Part shown: piece after piece, positions 31,564 to 45,400 of the stretch | Numbering within the stretch: position 1 is the first letter of the stretch | Layout of the letters: every line of letters starts with the position of its first letter | DNA from: Portulaca oleracea | Taxonomy: Eukaryota > Streptophyta > Magnoliopsida > Caryophyllales > Portulacaceae | Assembly (NCBI GenBank): GCA_029582165.1 | Contig: CM055877.1 | Span: 24,054,355-24,118,354, forward strand | Length of the DNA: 64,000 nucleotides | Reading direction: 5' to 3' | Notes under the pieces: model-generated | The model's input: the letters and a program-made list of their open reading frames with translations, nothing else | The model's database searches: none | What the model was told of the DNA's origin: nothing | Position numbers and translations under genes: made by a program

Positions 31564-34500
31564 CTAATGTTTTCTCTCCCATTTGCCCTCTCGTCGCCCC
31601 TCTCGTTCTCTTCTCTCCAAAATCTGCCTGGATTTGCTCCCTCGGGATCCATGTCTCTGTGAGCCCGGGAACCCGCCTGAGAGTGAGAGGGTGTCGAACC
31701 CGGATTCAGGATCCCCGGTGCTTGCTGTATCTCCAGAGTCCTTGCTCCCATCAAAGGCCTCCTCATAACTACTCCCACAATCATCAGCAGTGCGATCGCG
31801 CGATTGAAGGATTGTTGGGATCTGGCCAGATGACAAGGCCCTGGATCCTGACAGAACTACAGTTGGTGTTGCCGTGAGGGAGGGATTGTTGGCCTGGATA
31901 TCAGGTGGCAAGCTGGCAGTATTTGATCTTAAGCTACCGTCTCCACCCGATCGCCCGTTATCTCTCTCTCGATACCGATCACGGGGCCTGCTGCCAGAGT
32001 AACAACATAAATGAATAGGAAGGTGGTAAGGCTTATGCTTAACAATTAAATGCACAGACAATTGAAGAAGAGACTGTATTGTCTACTGATCAGATGGGTA
32101 GATTTCTTTAACTCTTCAGACCCAGAAACTATGGGTTGATTGAGATGACAAAATAGTGCCAAGCAACATACATGTCCTTAGCTGGGTGAATACCCAAATT
32201 TTAACCCCACCTAAGTTTACCCATTATCACAATTAATTTACAAAACTCACCTAATATTACCAACCCAACCCAAGTTTACCAAACCTGACCTTACGTCCAA
32301 ACGAACACAAATGCTAAATTTACTCAAATTTTACCGAAAGTTACCTTATAGATAGTCACTTCACACTCTGCCAAATTTCACCATTGAATCTTACAATTTA
32401 CTAGTTTTACCTTAATTCAATCACAAAAAATCATCCCCCACCCCCCAACAAAAAAAAAACGAAAAAAAAAAAACACAAAAAATTACAGTACCGTAGATAA
32501 AAGGGTTGGTGCAGTCGGCCAGAATAGGAAATACAAGACTTCTGATTTATGGCATGCAATTAGGTTTAGTAAATATTGTATTTTGGTTTTGTTTTAGAGG
32601 ATATTTTTTAGGATAGAAAATATTAGCATGTAATTTGAGCTGCATAGTTTCGGGGAGGTCTTCTATCAAAGATGCAAGATGCGTGGCCATTTACCTGCCG
32701 TGCGTGGAGGAAGAAAACTCCCGTCGTGAAGGTCGACTACCGGACTCTACTTGCTCCAGTTCACGTTGAATTTCTCTCTGCACAGACCAAAGTTAGTCAG
32801 GAACTCAGGATCGAATATTCCAAAGGATGTGTGAGCACTAAATTATGCCAATATTAAATCGTGAAGGTCTTAAGATACAGATTCCAGTAACTTAATGAGG
32901 AAGAGTAGTTGTACACTTGCCTGTGATTGCCTCTCTTTTTCCAAGTCGAGATTATGCCGAAGTTCATTGGTTTTGGCACGCTCAAGCTCCAGCAACCGCT
33001 GCTTCTCAATCTCCTTCTCAGCTTCCAAAGTTCTTTGTCTAAATTATGCAATTGATGGTTAATCACAAGACTAAATGCAACAGATTAACCATTCATAGTA
33101 CCCTTTCGAAGCCAGAAACCAGAAGCTCTAACCTATCAAGATCCTGAAGAAGTTCTGCCTCACGCAAAGTGGCATCTTCAAGATATTTTTGGCGGGTCCG
33201 TCTCAGCAATAGCTGCTTCTGCCTCCTTGCTATTATCTCGTCCCTGAGTCTGGATTTCTCCCTGAGAAGATGAATAACAGTTGCAGTAGGTCAGAGCAAG
33301 AAGGGACAAACAAAATGGTATTGGAGTGATTGTAAGGAATCATACAGTGAACGAATGTCATCCTTAATTTGCTGGAGACGATAAACATCCTTTGTTCCCG
33401 CTGAGGATAAGAGTTCATGAATATTTGTTAGTTAACACAAATTGCCACCAAAGACTTAAAACGCATTAACAATGTAAAAGTAATGTTGGGAAATAAACGT
33501 TACAAAGAAAAGGAGGTCCGTCGCCCTTTGTATAATCTCCTTGTTCAGAAGCTTCTTTTTTAAGAATATCCATCTCCAGCTCAGCTTCCTCTAGCTCCTG
33601 CAAGTCACTTGGATATGTAACTGAACTGGACACATGATATCTAAAGAATTCAAGTCTAGAAGAACTTACAGTAGCTTCTTGGTTGACTTTTTCAGCAAAT
33701 ATATCAAAATAGGATTGCACGGATGTTATATTAGCAAGAACCTGCAAGAGAAGAAGTTACAGTCGCTTATAAACACATAAATTGGGAATAACAACTATTA
33801 GATGACAAAGTGGCAACATCAAAACTAGTCTAGATGATATAAATATTCCATGCCTGAAGAACTGATTCGCGAGTGCTCCCAAAATCTGGGTCCAGTTCTT
33901 TGGATGGACATGAAGAAAGTGCTTCCTTGAGGACCTTACATGAGACAGTAGCAGCATGATCATTTCCGAATTCAGATGACAAAAACTAATCGAAAATTAC
34001 CCAACATGAATGCCAAGCAAATACTTCTATACACCGTTCAGTTTTAATAAAAACTGAGTTACTACAAAAAGGATTAAAAAAAAAATAAAAACAAGCAGAC
34101 AGTGCACATGAATTACCTCTTTGGCATCCCCCTCTTCATGCTTAACTTTGCACAAAGCTTGGCAGATCTTCTTCTCCATTTCCCCGACTCTCCCTGTTAT
34201 GAGGAGCAAAATTTAAAGAAAACTTGCAGAAGGGTACCCAGGAGCAAGGATAAACCATAGCTTGCATCAGTTGTAATTAAGAAAGCTACATCGCACGAAT
34301 GAAGATTCTTGCCAATTGATGATACTCTCAGAAAGGGAAGAAAAATGTTTCCAAAACTTACAGAACATTTACTTGCCAGATAATAAGTGCATTAGCTATT
34401 GAATGAGAAATCATATAGCTTATTGATTCAACATTCATGACCCAAGACAAGGTAGATTACATTGTGAGAATTCTGAGTCCAGCTAGGACAGCATAGCTAT

Positions 34501-37500
34501 TGTAACCACAGATGTTGTTGCCCCCACTCCCTGTGGCACAGTGTTTTCACTCCCCTCCCAGACCCACAAATTGCTGAAATTTTTGCCATCCTTGTTTGAT
34601 ATGGCGAACAGTATATATCATCAATTCCATGTGATCCCTAATAATATACGTACTTTAGTGCCTTATCGAACGTCTTCCCAACACTCGGATCTGAGAAAGG
34701 GAAGCTAAGCCTTGCCAGAGAAAGAAGAGCTCAAATAAATGTCACATCACCTTTTTTTTCATTTATAAATAAATTTTGTGAGTTAAATAAAGAATTTTAA
34801 ATATAAGTTATGTAAAAAAAGGTTAGGTTTGATAAGTAAGGTAATGTAAGGTAAGGTAAAACTAATGCAAGATAAAGTGAGTATTATTTTGATTACTTTT
34901 CTATTACTTTTTTGTATTATTTCTTTTTCAATTCATTAACCTAAACAAATACCCGTTCGAAAGAACGGGCAAAAAGCTACTATTATATAGTTCAACCCAG
35001 AAAAAAGAAAAAAAGAACCCTTAACCCACCAATTTAGACTTTTTTTTTGGCACCCACATCAGTTAAGAGGGAAACAGATACAGAAAAACAGGACCCTTAA
35101 ACACACACAAACACAGATGAACGTACCAGATTTCGATGCTCCAAGGGTCTCTATATATCTCCAAACAGTTGGGGGTACCAAAGATAAGTCTTCTGATGAA
35201 CAGTAGAGGCAAATTCCAGCGATGAGTGCCAATGAAAGTTGAGCAAATATGCCCTCACCCATGGGATATGCAAAATTTCCCAAACCCTGGAAAAATGTAT
35301 CAGCAGCTTCAAGAAATGATCTCAATTTATCATGCCCTGCAAATGGAATATAGTGAACAAGAAGGGCCTCAGCAAGAATCCGAAGCTGCAATGATGTGTC
35401 CGCAGCAGCCGTATAAGCCACTTGATCCCATGTATTATCAACAAGATGAGACAAGACTGCTTCCCTGACAGAAACAACTCTATCAAGTGAAGCTAATTTA
35501 TCAAATGATGGAGAAGCAAGCACAACCCATCCGCCATCCACATTAAGGCCAAGGATCCGACCCAAATGCATAAGGGCAATAAAACGTTGCTCTGGTTCAG
35601 GATGACTCAGCATTTTGGAAACCAATTCAACCAGACATAAACCACTCTCCTGCATAAGGGTTCCTCTTGATAATAAATTCAACAACCACCTATCAGTTTG
35701 CAAGCGCCAAGAAATCTTAGGTGCATTATACATGATTTTCTCAATCGCAGAAGAAAGCCTGCCAACCACACTATCCAGGCTACAAAATGCTGGCAATTTA
35801 AGTAGGCAATCAATCATTGTGGATGCGGCTTCCCAGCATTTCTGCTCCACAACCAAGTTAACACTTTCAGCAACCCCTTGTATGCCCATCTTCCAATGAG
35901 TGTAGACCTCATCAAATGACTTAGTTTTGCACTCTTCAGAAGCTGACAACCCAGATTTTTCAAGCATAACATAGAATAGGCACCTAATATACATTAAACA
36001 CTGTGCAGAAGAGACAGCAATATTCCTTGATAGTTGAGGATGAAGGCTCCAAGTTGACTCAATTGTTGAACAGAGTCTGGAAATGAGATTATCTATGTCC
36101 CCAGACAAACCCTCTACATCTTCAGAGGACAAATGGCGAATGGGGGAGCATTGAGTAGACCTAATGCTCTCATGGTCATCTGACTTTGGTTCCCCTGTTG
36201 GACGGCCATAGCAAAAGTCATCAGGAAACCATGTGTATGATTCGGATCTATTGTATCCAGCCATGTGAATATCGACATCACCAGGCTGAGGCATTGGTAT
36301 AAGACCCACTTGCCTCAAATTTTCCACTAAGAAGGCATTACAACTTTGCAGAAGCAGTTGAAATGAGCACAGGTAATCGTGGAATGTACTTGTAGGCTCA
36401 ACAGCTGCAAAATCAACCCACTTGCAAGAAGCTTGTATGACTTCCCTTTTACATTCTAAAGATAGATCACAAAAGACAGAAGCCAGAACAAATATAATGA
36501 GAGCAACATTGACCCCCTTAGTTGGATGGTCAGGATTCTCATCTCGTCTAATGAATGCAAAGAACTCTTCGAAACACAATGACTCGAAATCAAGACATGA
36601 ATCACCACTCAGATGTTTATCCTCATTAGAAGCCTTGCGTAATGAATATGAAATGATGGGTTTCAGCAACTGCATAACAGAGCTGAGAAATGACACATCA
36701 CAATAAGAGCTTTTGCACAAGGATCCAAGCACCTGAACCAATCTTGGCATCTCAGGAACAGTTGCTTCCATATGCTCACTTACGATAGCTTCAAGTATAT
36801 ATAGGATTATTGCCTTGGCATTCTTCAGATTGTAACCTTTAACGGGAGGAAAGCCGTCATGTTTCTGGTTCATCTTATGCTGGAAGGGTGACAAACATAG
36901 ATCAGAGAACCAGCACAAGATATCAGGAACTGTAGTGGACGGAAGAGATCTTAACTGCAATGCAACAGCCTCTAAAATACTCTCCCTAAAAGCTTTAAAT
37001 TCTCTGTGCATTTCAGGAAAGAGGAAACTTAATTCTGGATAAAGTACACTAAAAGACTGGTCAAGATATTTATCCCGGAAAACTTTATCCTCCATCTTGG
37101 TCTCTTGTTTCATTTGCAACTCCTTCATTTTCACACCTTCTTGCTTAAGATCTCCAACAGAGTCCAACCCAGCCAGGTCATCAGCAAATATAGATAACAG
37201 ATCTGCCAATTGTGGCAGATTAGAAGTAAGGAAGAGGTGTTGAACCAGGTATCCTTGAGCATTTCGTGCTATTGCCATCCAACCAAGAAAGCGGACTAGC
37301 GGAAAAGGCGAAGAAGAAAACGTTGGAATTTTGCATATCCAAGCTACTGAAGGAATCAAATTGCTATATTGAAAACCTCGCACATTTAATACATCATTAT
37401 ATCTGTTACTTCCACCACTTGAAGCAATCACCAAGCTTTGAAGAATAGTCCAATGCCTTTGCACCCTATATATCTTTTCTGCACTTAGTTGCTGAAGCCC

Positions 37501-38747
37501 CTCTTTGTACTGCTGGAAAATGGAGGTTAATAACTTGTTAAGGTGTACAGCTGAGCCTAATATAATTTCAATCACTTGTTCAGGAGGGCAAGCAAGCTTA
37601 GTGGAAGACTGTAACAAAAACAAGAGAGCCTGCATTAGAGTTTCATGTAATGATTGGTGCTCACTACATAATCGATGGGTCAAAAATTTGCACAGCAATG
37701 CTTGGTTTCTTCGAACCAATGTTACTGCATCCACAGAATCACTATCCTTTTCAGCCAAAATTCCAACCTCATCATCAGCATCAGAACCATAAGGGCGGTC
37801 CTCTCCATTGGACGTATTCTGGTAATAACGCCTGTCCATTTCAGCAGCCTCAAGCAATATTTGGATGAACACTTTGTCTCTTTTCCTCTCAAGGTAACTT
37901 ACTGTCCGTAGATTGCATCGGCCTTTGCCTAACACTTTCCTAAGTTCTGATATTTCAAGGTTGCCTGGAAATTTAGCCCCGTACAAATTCATTTGATTTT
38001 GCGTCATTATATGCTCTTTAGCAAACGTCCTAAAGAAGGGATTAATATAGCATTCTGCAGACAAGATCAAAGCATCTATAGCAGCATTATGACCCTCAAG
38101 GTTAATGTTATCATGAGAATGTAAATCCAATGCTAACTTTTGGAACTTGGATGCTCGGGATTCACAATCTTCATAGTCCAAAAGGAGTGCATAATCAGCT
38201 TGCAAGCTGAAGTACTTCATGGAAGATCCAGAATCAAAGATGGCACCACGGGGAACTTTCATACTCAAATCTTTTCTAGGACCTGGTTCATCAGCATCAT
38301 TGGGATCTGAACAACTTATCTGTACCCCATTTTTGCCCGCGTTTGCAACTGAATTTGTCAAAGATAGATTCATCAACTCTTGTGGGGCAAATAAGAGACT
38401 AGCATCTTCGAGAATGTCTACTTTGCTGGGACCATCTGCACCTCCATCACTGTCATCTTGGCCAGTGGTCTTCAGAGAACTTCCTCCAGAAGGCACGTCG
38501 GATGAAGAAAGGTTGGAAGTCGTTTCATCAGGCTTGGAGAAAGATGACTTGCAATTGTCAACCTCGGGGGGCAATTGCAAGTGAGGGTCCAAAATGGAGA
38601 GAATAACACTGTTGAAATATCGTCACCGAAAAAAAAAGGACACTCAGATACAATTTATGGAACAGGTCATTCAGCTAGCAACTTAATCAACATTCATCAT
38701 ACATCCTTTCTTTTTCCTTTTTCTTCCCCCTTTTTTGGGGGGTGGTG

Positions 38748-38796
<49 letters not shown>

Positions 38797-41574
38797 GGTG
38801 GGGGGGTGGCCAACCTGCCTCTGAAAGCATGAATCATTATGATCTCATTAACAGCTAGTATGGCAATTTGCAACACACGAGCATACTAGAATGAAACCAT
38901 AGGGAGTATTTGCTAACGTCACCACAGCTTAGTCTCAAAAAGAAGTGGTAATAGAGTGTTTTGCCCACATTTTATCTCCTTAGTAGTCCAAAATGTTTTT
39001 AATATTTGAGAATTTGTGCGGTCAGAATCAACTGCTGAATATCAAATGGTACTTCGACTCATTTCCAGATTTTTGCAGATTATATCACTCGTGAAAGCAT
39101 GAGGGCATGTTTTCCACAAGAACCTCTACATTGTCGTCTAGTATGTTGGCTTTCATGAAACATCAACATTCTCTGAAACGGAAGTAACAGAAAGCCAGAA
39201 ATTGCCCATGATGGATGTGCAAATAGATTGGAAAGTGATTAGCACCAAGGCAAGAGAGTTTAATACAAGATAGTTCGCAACTGAACAAACATGTCAAATA
39301 AGAACAATTACCTAGGGGGTACTGATCCCTGCCGCCACTGCAGCTCCAATGAGAGGAGAACAGAAGGCTTTCTGACAGCTGAACGAATCAAATGAAGGGC
39401 AATTGTACAGGTATGCTCATGATCATTCAGGAACTTATAAGAGACTTCACTACAACCTTCCATACTTTGTGACGCAGTAATAGCAGGTTCAAGAAAACCA
39501 TCCAACATCTCCACCAGAAACAGAACTCTTAGCTTTGCTTCCTGAGTACACATCAAGAAAAGTTAGAGGTACCGTTTTCATCATGGCAGGTTGAAAGAAC
39601 TATCAATCTCTAACAATAGTTAAAAGGAAGCTGGTGTCTTGAAAATTAGGGAACCAGCATGATATACAGGGCTAAAATCCCACAAATGTTTTAGTGATGG
39701 GAATGTACTTCCAGGGCTTACTGAGCACAGCCTTTATTCAAAGACCATATTCTTAAAAAAGGGCAGCATAGCATATCTTGTTTAGTTGTCGTTTCAAGAA
39801 CTGACTTATTATCCAAGAGTTTTTCACACTAATAGGAACAGACGACATTTCCATGCGGAGAGTTTGCGATTTTTATATGTGTTCCATTTCTGATGTCTCC
39901 ATCACATTACCTTATATTCTGCCAGAACATCATCCATGTAGCCTGACAATGCCAGCAAAAGGTATTTAAGGGCAGCACGGACACGAACTGCAGAATTGCG
40001 TTCACCCTGTTGTAAAACATCCACCAAAGTTCCAACCAAATAAGCGAAGGCAACCAGTCAGGCTCCAAAAGCCGAAGTAAAAATTAACGCAATTACATAA
40101 TCTGATTTACATGGAATTGTGAACAGGAAAAAGCCCCAATGATCCACCTGGATGCTAGATTAGGCTATAGATGGCACCAAAGGGGCATTAAGGCTACATC
40201 TCATAAACCAAACAATCGGCAGACACATAGGATTTGTCACCACATTATCATGCACAGAACACTTCAATGGTGTCTACTGTCTAGTATCCAATCCTACAGA
40301 CAGAGCACTTCAACAGGATTCTGATGAACCAAATTAATCAGAGCACTAGCTAAAATTACAAAATACTACACTGAGATTATTCATATTTCATCAGACAACA
40401 AGGATTGGTTAGATGCATAGTTGCCAGGGTCGAGGATCGAAATCGATAAATTTTAAAATCCCGGATCGGTGGGGGTAGGTTCAGTAGGAACGGTATTTGG
40501 GATCGGAATTCGCCGATAATTGTTTTTGGGATCGATAAATAAAAAAATCCTCTAATTAATAAATGGGCCTTAAACTATCCTACCCAAGCCATGCTAATTA
40601 ATTTAAATTTTGTTGAAGTTAAAAGAGAATTTTATTAAAATACTAAATAGCCAACTATTACTTGGTGGACGGCAGCTATTAATATTAAATGCTCACTATT
40701 TCCTCTCTCTCCTCTCTCTGACTTTCATAATTACCGATGCACCCCACTCTCTCCTTTTCGTTTCTCCAGTCGCACACTTGCTTCAATCTCGCTCCTCTGC
40801 TTCAGTCTCTCTCTCTCTCTCTCTCTTCTCTGCGCCTCAGTCACTCGATCTACCACCGACGGCTGGAATCCGGTGACTGATGGCCGGAGAGAACCCCACC
40901 GGTGGAGTCGCAACTTATGGTCGACCAAAAGCCCTCCAGTTCCACCTCGAATAATCTTCAATTCAGCATCCAATTGGTAGATCTAGGGTTTGCTGTTCAA
41001 GAGAATTGGATCGATCAATTTAACGATCTAGGTCGCGATCCAGACCGATCTAGGTCGCTTTCGATTTCCGATCGGGGTCGACGATCCGGGAACGGGGAAC
41101 GAGGGGGGTTTGACCGATTTAGGTAACTATGGTTAGATGTCAATATGTTTATGATCTTAATCTGATTGATCTGACATACAAGTTAATCTAGAAAAGGAAA
41201 GGAAGAGAAATTAAAATCCCAGAAACATAACTCATTATCGTCCCAACTCTTCATTCTATACGCATTTGATTGCCATAACTAACCAGCTCTCGTCAAAGTG
41301 AAGCCCTAACATAAGCCCACGTCACGCCCAACAAGTTTCCATTTAAAACCAAATATCCCTTTAAATGTAACCACAACCTAGACTGCCAATTTGCTCAAGA
41401 AATGGAGACACTCAATTTCGCACAATACACGAAACCAAAGCTGAGAACATCACAAAATCAGTAGGTATACTAAACACACTGAATTTCTAGAGATAAATAA
41501 AACACCTGAATAATGCCCAAAAGATCTTCCAAAAGCTCCATAGCTAAGTCTATCTGCATCAGCATAAGCAAAAA

Positions 41575-41621
<47 letters not shown>

Positions 41622-42364
41622 ATTATTAACTGTACTAACTAGTAAGGTATCAGAAAACAATCACTGGATGACAAGCAGCTAAGCACAAACAACTGGCACA
41701 AAATAAATGCTTAATACTTCAACTTACCTTGGCAATGACAAGAGAAATCCACGGTGCAAGCGCATTGCCACACAAGTCAATCAGGACACATGCTGTTTTT
41801 GCCTGTACTACAAATCATATAGAATTGATCACAACGACAATTAAAATTTTGTTCATTGCACTTTGATAGTACATCCTGGACCTTTTCTTTGTGTTTTTTT
41901 TTTTTTTTGGTGTGTGTGTGTGTGTTGTGGGGGGGGGGGGGGAATCTTGCTTCAGTCAGTGGTATATCCTTTGTAGACAGCTTCCATCTATATTCTAGAG
42001 ATGCTACCTTTGCACCCTTATATCTATCTTTCATATTTGGAATGTGTCCTTTACAAAATTTATATAAGCCAAACTCAACATTAATGATAGTATTCATATA
42101 TTAATCAGTTTATTTAATGAAATCTTTTCAGGTTAAGCCACAAATTGCAAATGTAACCAAGAGAGAGCAGCAAGCCAGAAAGAAATACGCACATGAGAGG
42201 GTGAAAAGGATGACAGATAGCCAGCACAGCCATGAAGAATTGGATGATGCACTGTTGAGGATAATGTTGAAACAATCTGCACAGAAACATCTACTTTGAG
42301 AAAAGACCAACCTCAAAAGCCCCTCCGTTGAAATGGGGAAAATCGCATGTATGTTTGTGCACCC

Positions 42365-42410
<46 letters not shown>

Positions 42411-45400
42411 ATTTAAAGGTGCCAAATGCAGGTCTTTATGACACTAGATATTAACCTTGGACAAGGCTTGGCGGACAAAAGGTTGAGCCCATTGTGAGAA
42501 AGTATCATCAACACTGAGCGAACAACTAGTTGGACGAAGGGCTGGAAAACAGGATAAGAACATACGAAGTCAGAACCATCACAACTCAATATTACAAATA
42601 AAACAAGAAACGTCACAATATACTACTCATGAAGATGGAAAACTCAATGATACAAGCATATCTCGTAAGCAATGGAGAAGTTATACCATATCAAACAGAG
42701 AGACTGTTGCCACACTAAACCTACCCGAAACCGAGGTGATCCCAAAATCAAAGTAGCCGTGCTTTCATTCAAAGTCTTTGAAACTTAATGAAAACAAACA
42801 AATACCAATGAGCTCTTAGCTAGGTATCCGCTGCACTGTGGTATCCCACATGTACCAGGATCGATTCCTAAGAGCAGCAACAGGTGTGCATTCCTGGTTT
42901 CCCCATCCCCCTTGAGCTGGTGAACCCATTGGGCTCTCCCAGAGATAGGGGGCCCAATGGGTGGCCCTATTTACCCAAGTAAAAAAAATGTAAACAAACA
43001 GATGGTTGCCATATCATACAACCTAAGGTACATCAAACTCCACACTCCATTCCTAAAAACTAGTCTAATGTTACAGAAAACATTTGCCAATGGTTCATAA
43101 AAAGTTGCCCACTCATTCCCCTCTCTTCTTGCAAGTTTGTATACGCATATAAAACCAACTTAAACTTCATTCCAAAAAAAAGAATTGCCAATGGTTCATA
43201 AAAATTAACACCATTTTTCATAAAAAAAGGAGCAGGTATACAAGAATATTGTAAATGAGGGTATACAATATAAATTCCAGAAAAACATCGAGCGAATATA
43301 AGTGAAGAGCAGAGGAGTTTTGAGAGGCAAGACATGAATTGCAAAAGTCAAAGAGGCGCTACTGGCATAGATAGCATGGATAACAGCATTTAGCTTTTGG
43401 AGTGTGGAAGTAGAATCCATTGCCTACTAGTGTCGACTACTACCAAGGAAATAAAAGTAGTCTTGAGCAATATGACATTCAATGAGTACTTTAAAATTTC
43501 ATTCTTCGTCATTTCCCCTCTGTATTAATATAGTTTCAATTAACAAAGCTCCACTGAAACTACAAGCTGGAATCCAAAAGAACTGCTTCGAATTTATCAG
43601 AGCAAAGCTTTCATTAGAACTAAAAAACATTCATATTGAAGCCAGGTAAAAAATGATTCTCTATCAGTAGCACATTCATGAGCATTGGTTATTGCGAGAT
43701 GAACTACCTGGCAATAGTGCTTGTATTAGAGGTAATGCCAACCAAAAATCTCCAGCACAGCATGCCAGTTTGCTGCAGAGTGATGGCTGTAGATGTACTT
43801 GATTAAAATGCGTACATACAATAATACTGAGCAATGGTTATGTTCTGGTGTGAGCTCACCTCTGAGGCACAAGCATATAAAACATGTAAAATTCCTTCTT
43901 CCACTGCCCCGACATCAAGGACATTTGCATAACTTGGATCCCAGTCAACAACTGGAATATGAAATTCTTCACCAAACAACTCTGAGTAATCCGATACAAC
44001 AATTTGATTACGTGAATTTACCCTAGGTACTTCTTCGAGCAAAGATGATGTCCCTCCCGTGCCAAATGATGATTCTTCTTCCAGAAAGGTGGTCTCTGCA
44101 AGATAATGGAGGACCCTTGAAGCCTAAAGAAAACAATTTTCAAAGCAGTAAATTTGTTATGCTGTAGACATGTAGTACACTACAGAAACAGTAACAACTT
44201 CAGCAAATACAAAGTACAACTTCAGCAAATACAAAGTACAATACAGAAGATATGTAGAAGGTAGAATAGTAATTAGAAGAAGACTACACAAACTAAATTT
44301 GTACATTACCACTTTGCATATGGTTCTCAAATTATTATCAGCAAATGCCTTCCTCAGCAGGGTGAAAACTGCATCTGGACGAAATACTATTGATCGGGAA
44401 TTGGGTAAAGAAGAAGCCTGTGTGCTGCGTAATCTCCGAGGCTGGCAAGAAAACACTTATTTTAGACATGAAACAGCTGAAAGTAACTTTTTCTCAAGTA
44501 ATCAAAAGATATATTAATGGACACCAAGGGAATGTCACCCATTTTCACACATGAAACAGCTGAAAGTAACTTTTTTTAAGTAATCAAAAGATATATTAAT
44601 GGATACCAAGGGGGATGTCAACCATTACAGACATGAAACAGCTGAAAATAACTTTTATAAAATAAAGGAAGCCAAATCAAACATATTGACCACAATTTAC
44701 ATACCAGTTCTAGTCTAAGTGAAAACCCAATCAAGTAAATTATAAACTTACAAGGGAGAAAATTTTAAAAATATAAAATAAAATAGCTTCCAGCAACAAC
44801 TATAACTATTTTTTTTTCTAAAGGACTGATAAATAAAACTAAAAGAAATCTTGTAGGTCACACCCTAGAAAGCAGGACTAACACTAAGGGTTACTGTTGT
44901 TGATTGCCAAAACATATCCATGAGATGCATCTATATTATTAATCATGTCTCAGATGGATGACAGCACAGTGGAGACAAGAACATTCAAAAGTGAATGAAA
45001 TAAACAAATAAACAACACTTTTCAGGAAAAAGCAAAGGTGAGAAGGAATCTCAGACTACCTCAAAGTTAGAAGAAACGGTTAAAGCTGGTGATGGCTGAT
45101 TGTTTCTAGAAACTTCAGTGTCTGTAACACTTGTTGAGGTTCTTGTAGTTTCTCTGCAATGTAATAATAACTAATATTCATCATTACATTACATCTTCTA
45201 TAAGCTAAGGGCGGCATAAACTGGCAACACTATTTGCAGGGAAATGAGCTCCTAACAGAGACAACGAACAACAAAAATGACAAAGAAGCCTATCCCATAT
45301 CCAACTAAATGATAAACCCCTCTCTTAGCTGAATGACAGACTGGCTCGAAAAAATGCATGACAGACATAACTCCATCAACAAGATCTCTACATTCAGACT

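Noticed and set aside
37505..37911. Overlapping + strand frames inside the 3.5-kb exon
   Set aside because: Shadows of the - strand coding exon.
42117..42299. Short + strand open frame (60 residues, KREQQARKKYAHERVK)
   Set aside because: It is the antisense of exon 12 of the large gene; the - strand exon has good splice sites and continues the protein, so this is a shadow.
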